Shown: positions 63,353-64,000 of the stretch, in pieces | How the letters are laid out: each line of letters starts with the position of its first letter | How positions within the stretch are numbered: position 1 is the first letter of the stretch | Origin: G963665545 sp963665545 | GTDB lineage: Bacteria > Pseudomonadota > Gammaproteobacteria > Xanthomonadales > SZUA-36 | Direction of reading: 5' to 3' | NCBI GenBank assembly: GCA_963665545.2 | Contig: CAXXKZ010000011.1 | Location: 434,001 to 498,000, forward strand | DNA: 64,000 nt | Made by a program: the position numbers and the translations under genes | The notes under the pieces: model-generated | Databases searched by the model: none | Seen by the model: the letters and a program-made list of their open reading frames with translations, nothing else | Told to the model about the DNA's origin: nothing

Positions 63353-64000
63353 ATGACTCAGCCAGACTGCAGTGAATCGTCCCTGCCCATTTCTCAACGC
63401 CTGTTGCTGATCTGCTTTCTGATCATTGCGCCGCTTGAGCCGATTACGGCGCAAACGTGGTCACGCTTGCCCGTGCCCCAGAATGAGGCGGGCAAAACCG
63501 ATGCTGCGCCATGGCAGGCTCTTTCAGCCAGGCAGGCTTCGCGGGACGACCGCTGGCTGGGGCTGGAAGTGCGAGATGTGATCTGGTCGCCTGATGGAGA
63601 CTGGGTCTACTTCCGCTGGAATCTGGACCCACAGCCCGGCGACGACCCTGAGCTCGATCCCTGGTTCCGGGTCCGAGGCGATGGCAGTGAAATGGAGCAA
63701 CTGCCCGCAGATCAGTGGGAGGCAGTGCCGTCGGTAGACATTTCATTCAGCCCGGGCAAACTGTATGCCGCCTGGACCCGGGACGGGACACTTTACTTGT
63801 GGGACAAGGCAAGCTCACAGATTCGGCCCGTGGCTGCAGGTGAGGAAGCGGTTGCGCATTTCCGCTTTGTCGATGCCGGACTGCTGGAATACCAGCGCGG
63901 ATCGGCACTCTACGGCCACGCGCTCAGCGATGGCTCTGTGCGACTCAAGGCGCGCACCATACAGGCACCAGACCCTGCGTCAGACAAGGCGCAATGGCTC
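63353..64000 (+). CDS. Probable S9-type (prolyl oligopeptidase/DPP) secreted peptidase, N-terminal part
   Basis: The frame is open to the right window edge (216 codons). ATG 63353 (or in-frame ATG 63341) precedes a short Ser/Asp region and a hydrophobic signal (LLLICFLIIAPLEPI, cut after TAQ). The sequence after it, with VIWSPDGDWVYFRWNLD, VDISFSPGKLYAAWTRDG and TLYLWDKAS, resembles the propeller of S9 peptidases such as dipeptidyl-peptidase IV. The catalytic domain would lie beyond the window. Assignment is tentative. It is divergent from the exoprotein gene, with about 165 bases between. Confidence 0.5.
   Translation, partial: MTQPDCSESSLPISQRLLLICFLIIAPLEPITAQTWSRLPVPQNEAGKTDAAPWQALSARQASRDDRWLGLEVRDVIWSPDGDWVYFRWNLDPQPGDDPELDPWFRVRGDGSEMEQLPADQWEAVPSVDISFSPGKLYAAWTRDGTLYLWDKASSQIRPVAAGEEAVAHFRFVDAGLLEYQRGSALYGHALSDGSVRLKARTIQAPDPASDKAQWL

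Overview
The window looks like chromosomal DNA of a free-living, probably marine, aerobic gammaproteobacterium. The evidence is the mix of HspQ, DUF1244, DUF2780, a TonB-dependent B12 receptor, ArgG, a YadG/YadH-type ABC pair and many secreted Asp-box proteins. I cannot name the genus; a Woeseiales- or Xanthomonadales-like lineage is only a guess. No rRNA, tRNA, CRISPR array, phage module or plasmid functions were seen. One intact insertion sequence and two families of non-coding repeats are present.

Layout. 0-4 kb: the broken end of a tryptophan-halogenase-like gene, a dimethylglycine/sarcosine-dehydrogenase-like flavoprotein, a metallo-beta-lactamase-fold protein and hspQ. 3.9-5.8 kb: a 0.7-kb non-coding repeat element with perfect 26-bp terminal inverted repeats, split by an IS110-family insertion whose 5' non-coding region has the hallmarks of a bridge RNA. 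5.8-10 kb: DUF1244 plus 2OG-oxygenase pair, a trans-sulfuration enzyme, YIP1 and DUF2780 proteins. 10-13.8 kb: a lysine-2,3-aminomutase-family radical SAM enzyme divergent from an RpiR regulator and a two-subunit CoA-transferase. 13.9-18.1 kb: a broken M14 carboxypeptidase, two sulfotransferases (one with an in-frame stop) and a GT31-like glycosyltransferase.

18.1-27.5 kb is a cobalamin island: cobQ, btuD, btuC, btuF and btuB behind a cobalamin riboswitch, then cobO, cobS, cobT, with cobU divergent. It covers uptake, adenosylation and nucleotide-loop assembly, not de novo corrin synthesis. 27.5-35 kb: desaturase, 3-hydroxyacyl-CoA dehydrogenase, an ABC exporter, gamma-glutamyltransferase and decayed lipoprotein genes. 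35.6-40.3 kb: a large Asp-box/P-domain exoprotein and a membrane sulfatase-fold protein. A second copy of the 0.7-kb element follows. 41-50 kb is mostly leftward: two amidohydrolases, a serine beta-lactamase-fold hydrolase, acyl-CoA dehydrogenase, Asp-box protein, GNAT, a TetR regulator (rightward) and an acyltransferase-like protein. 50-64 kb: an unknown protein, a GT9 glycosyltransferase, an M19 dipeptidase-like protein, argG, VOC, CsaA-like and DUF1993 proteins, a GntR(YtrA)-ABC operon with a palindromic operator, a VPS10/Asp-box exoprotein with an in-frame stop, and the start of a probable S9 peptidase.

Two themes stand out. First, the IS110 element sits in a repeat, and its upstream region carries segments matching both the target site and its own ends in the arrangement expected of a bridge RNA. 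Second, an unusual number of otherwise well-preserved genes carry one or two lesions (in-frame stops near 15.88, 35.02, 35.24 and 61.26 kb; frameshifts near 0.3, 14.85, 15.47, 26.75, 33.84 and 35.77 kb). This could be recent gene decay or sequence error; raw reads would decide.
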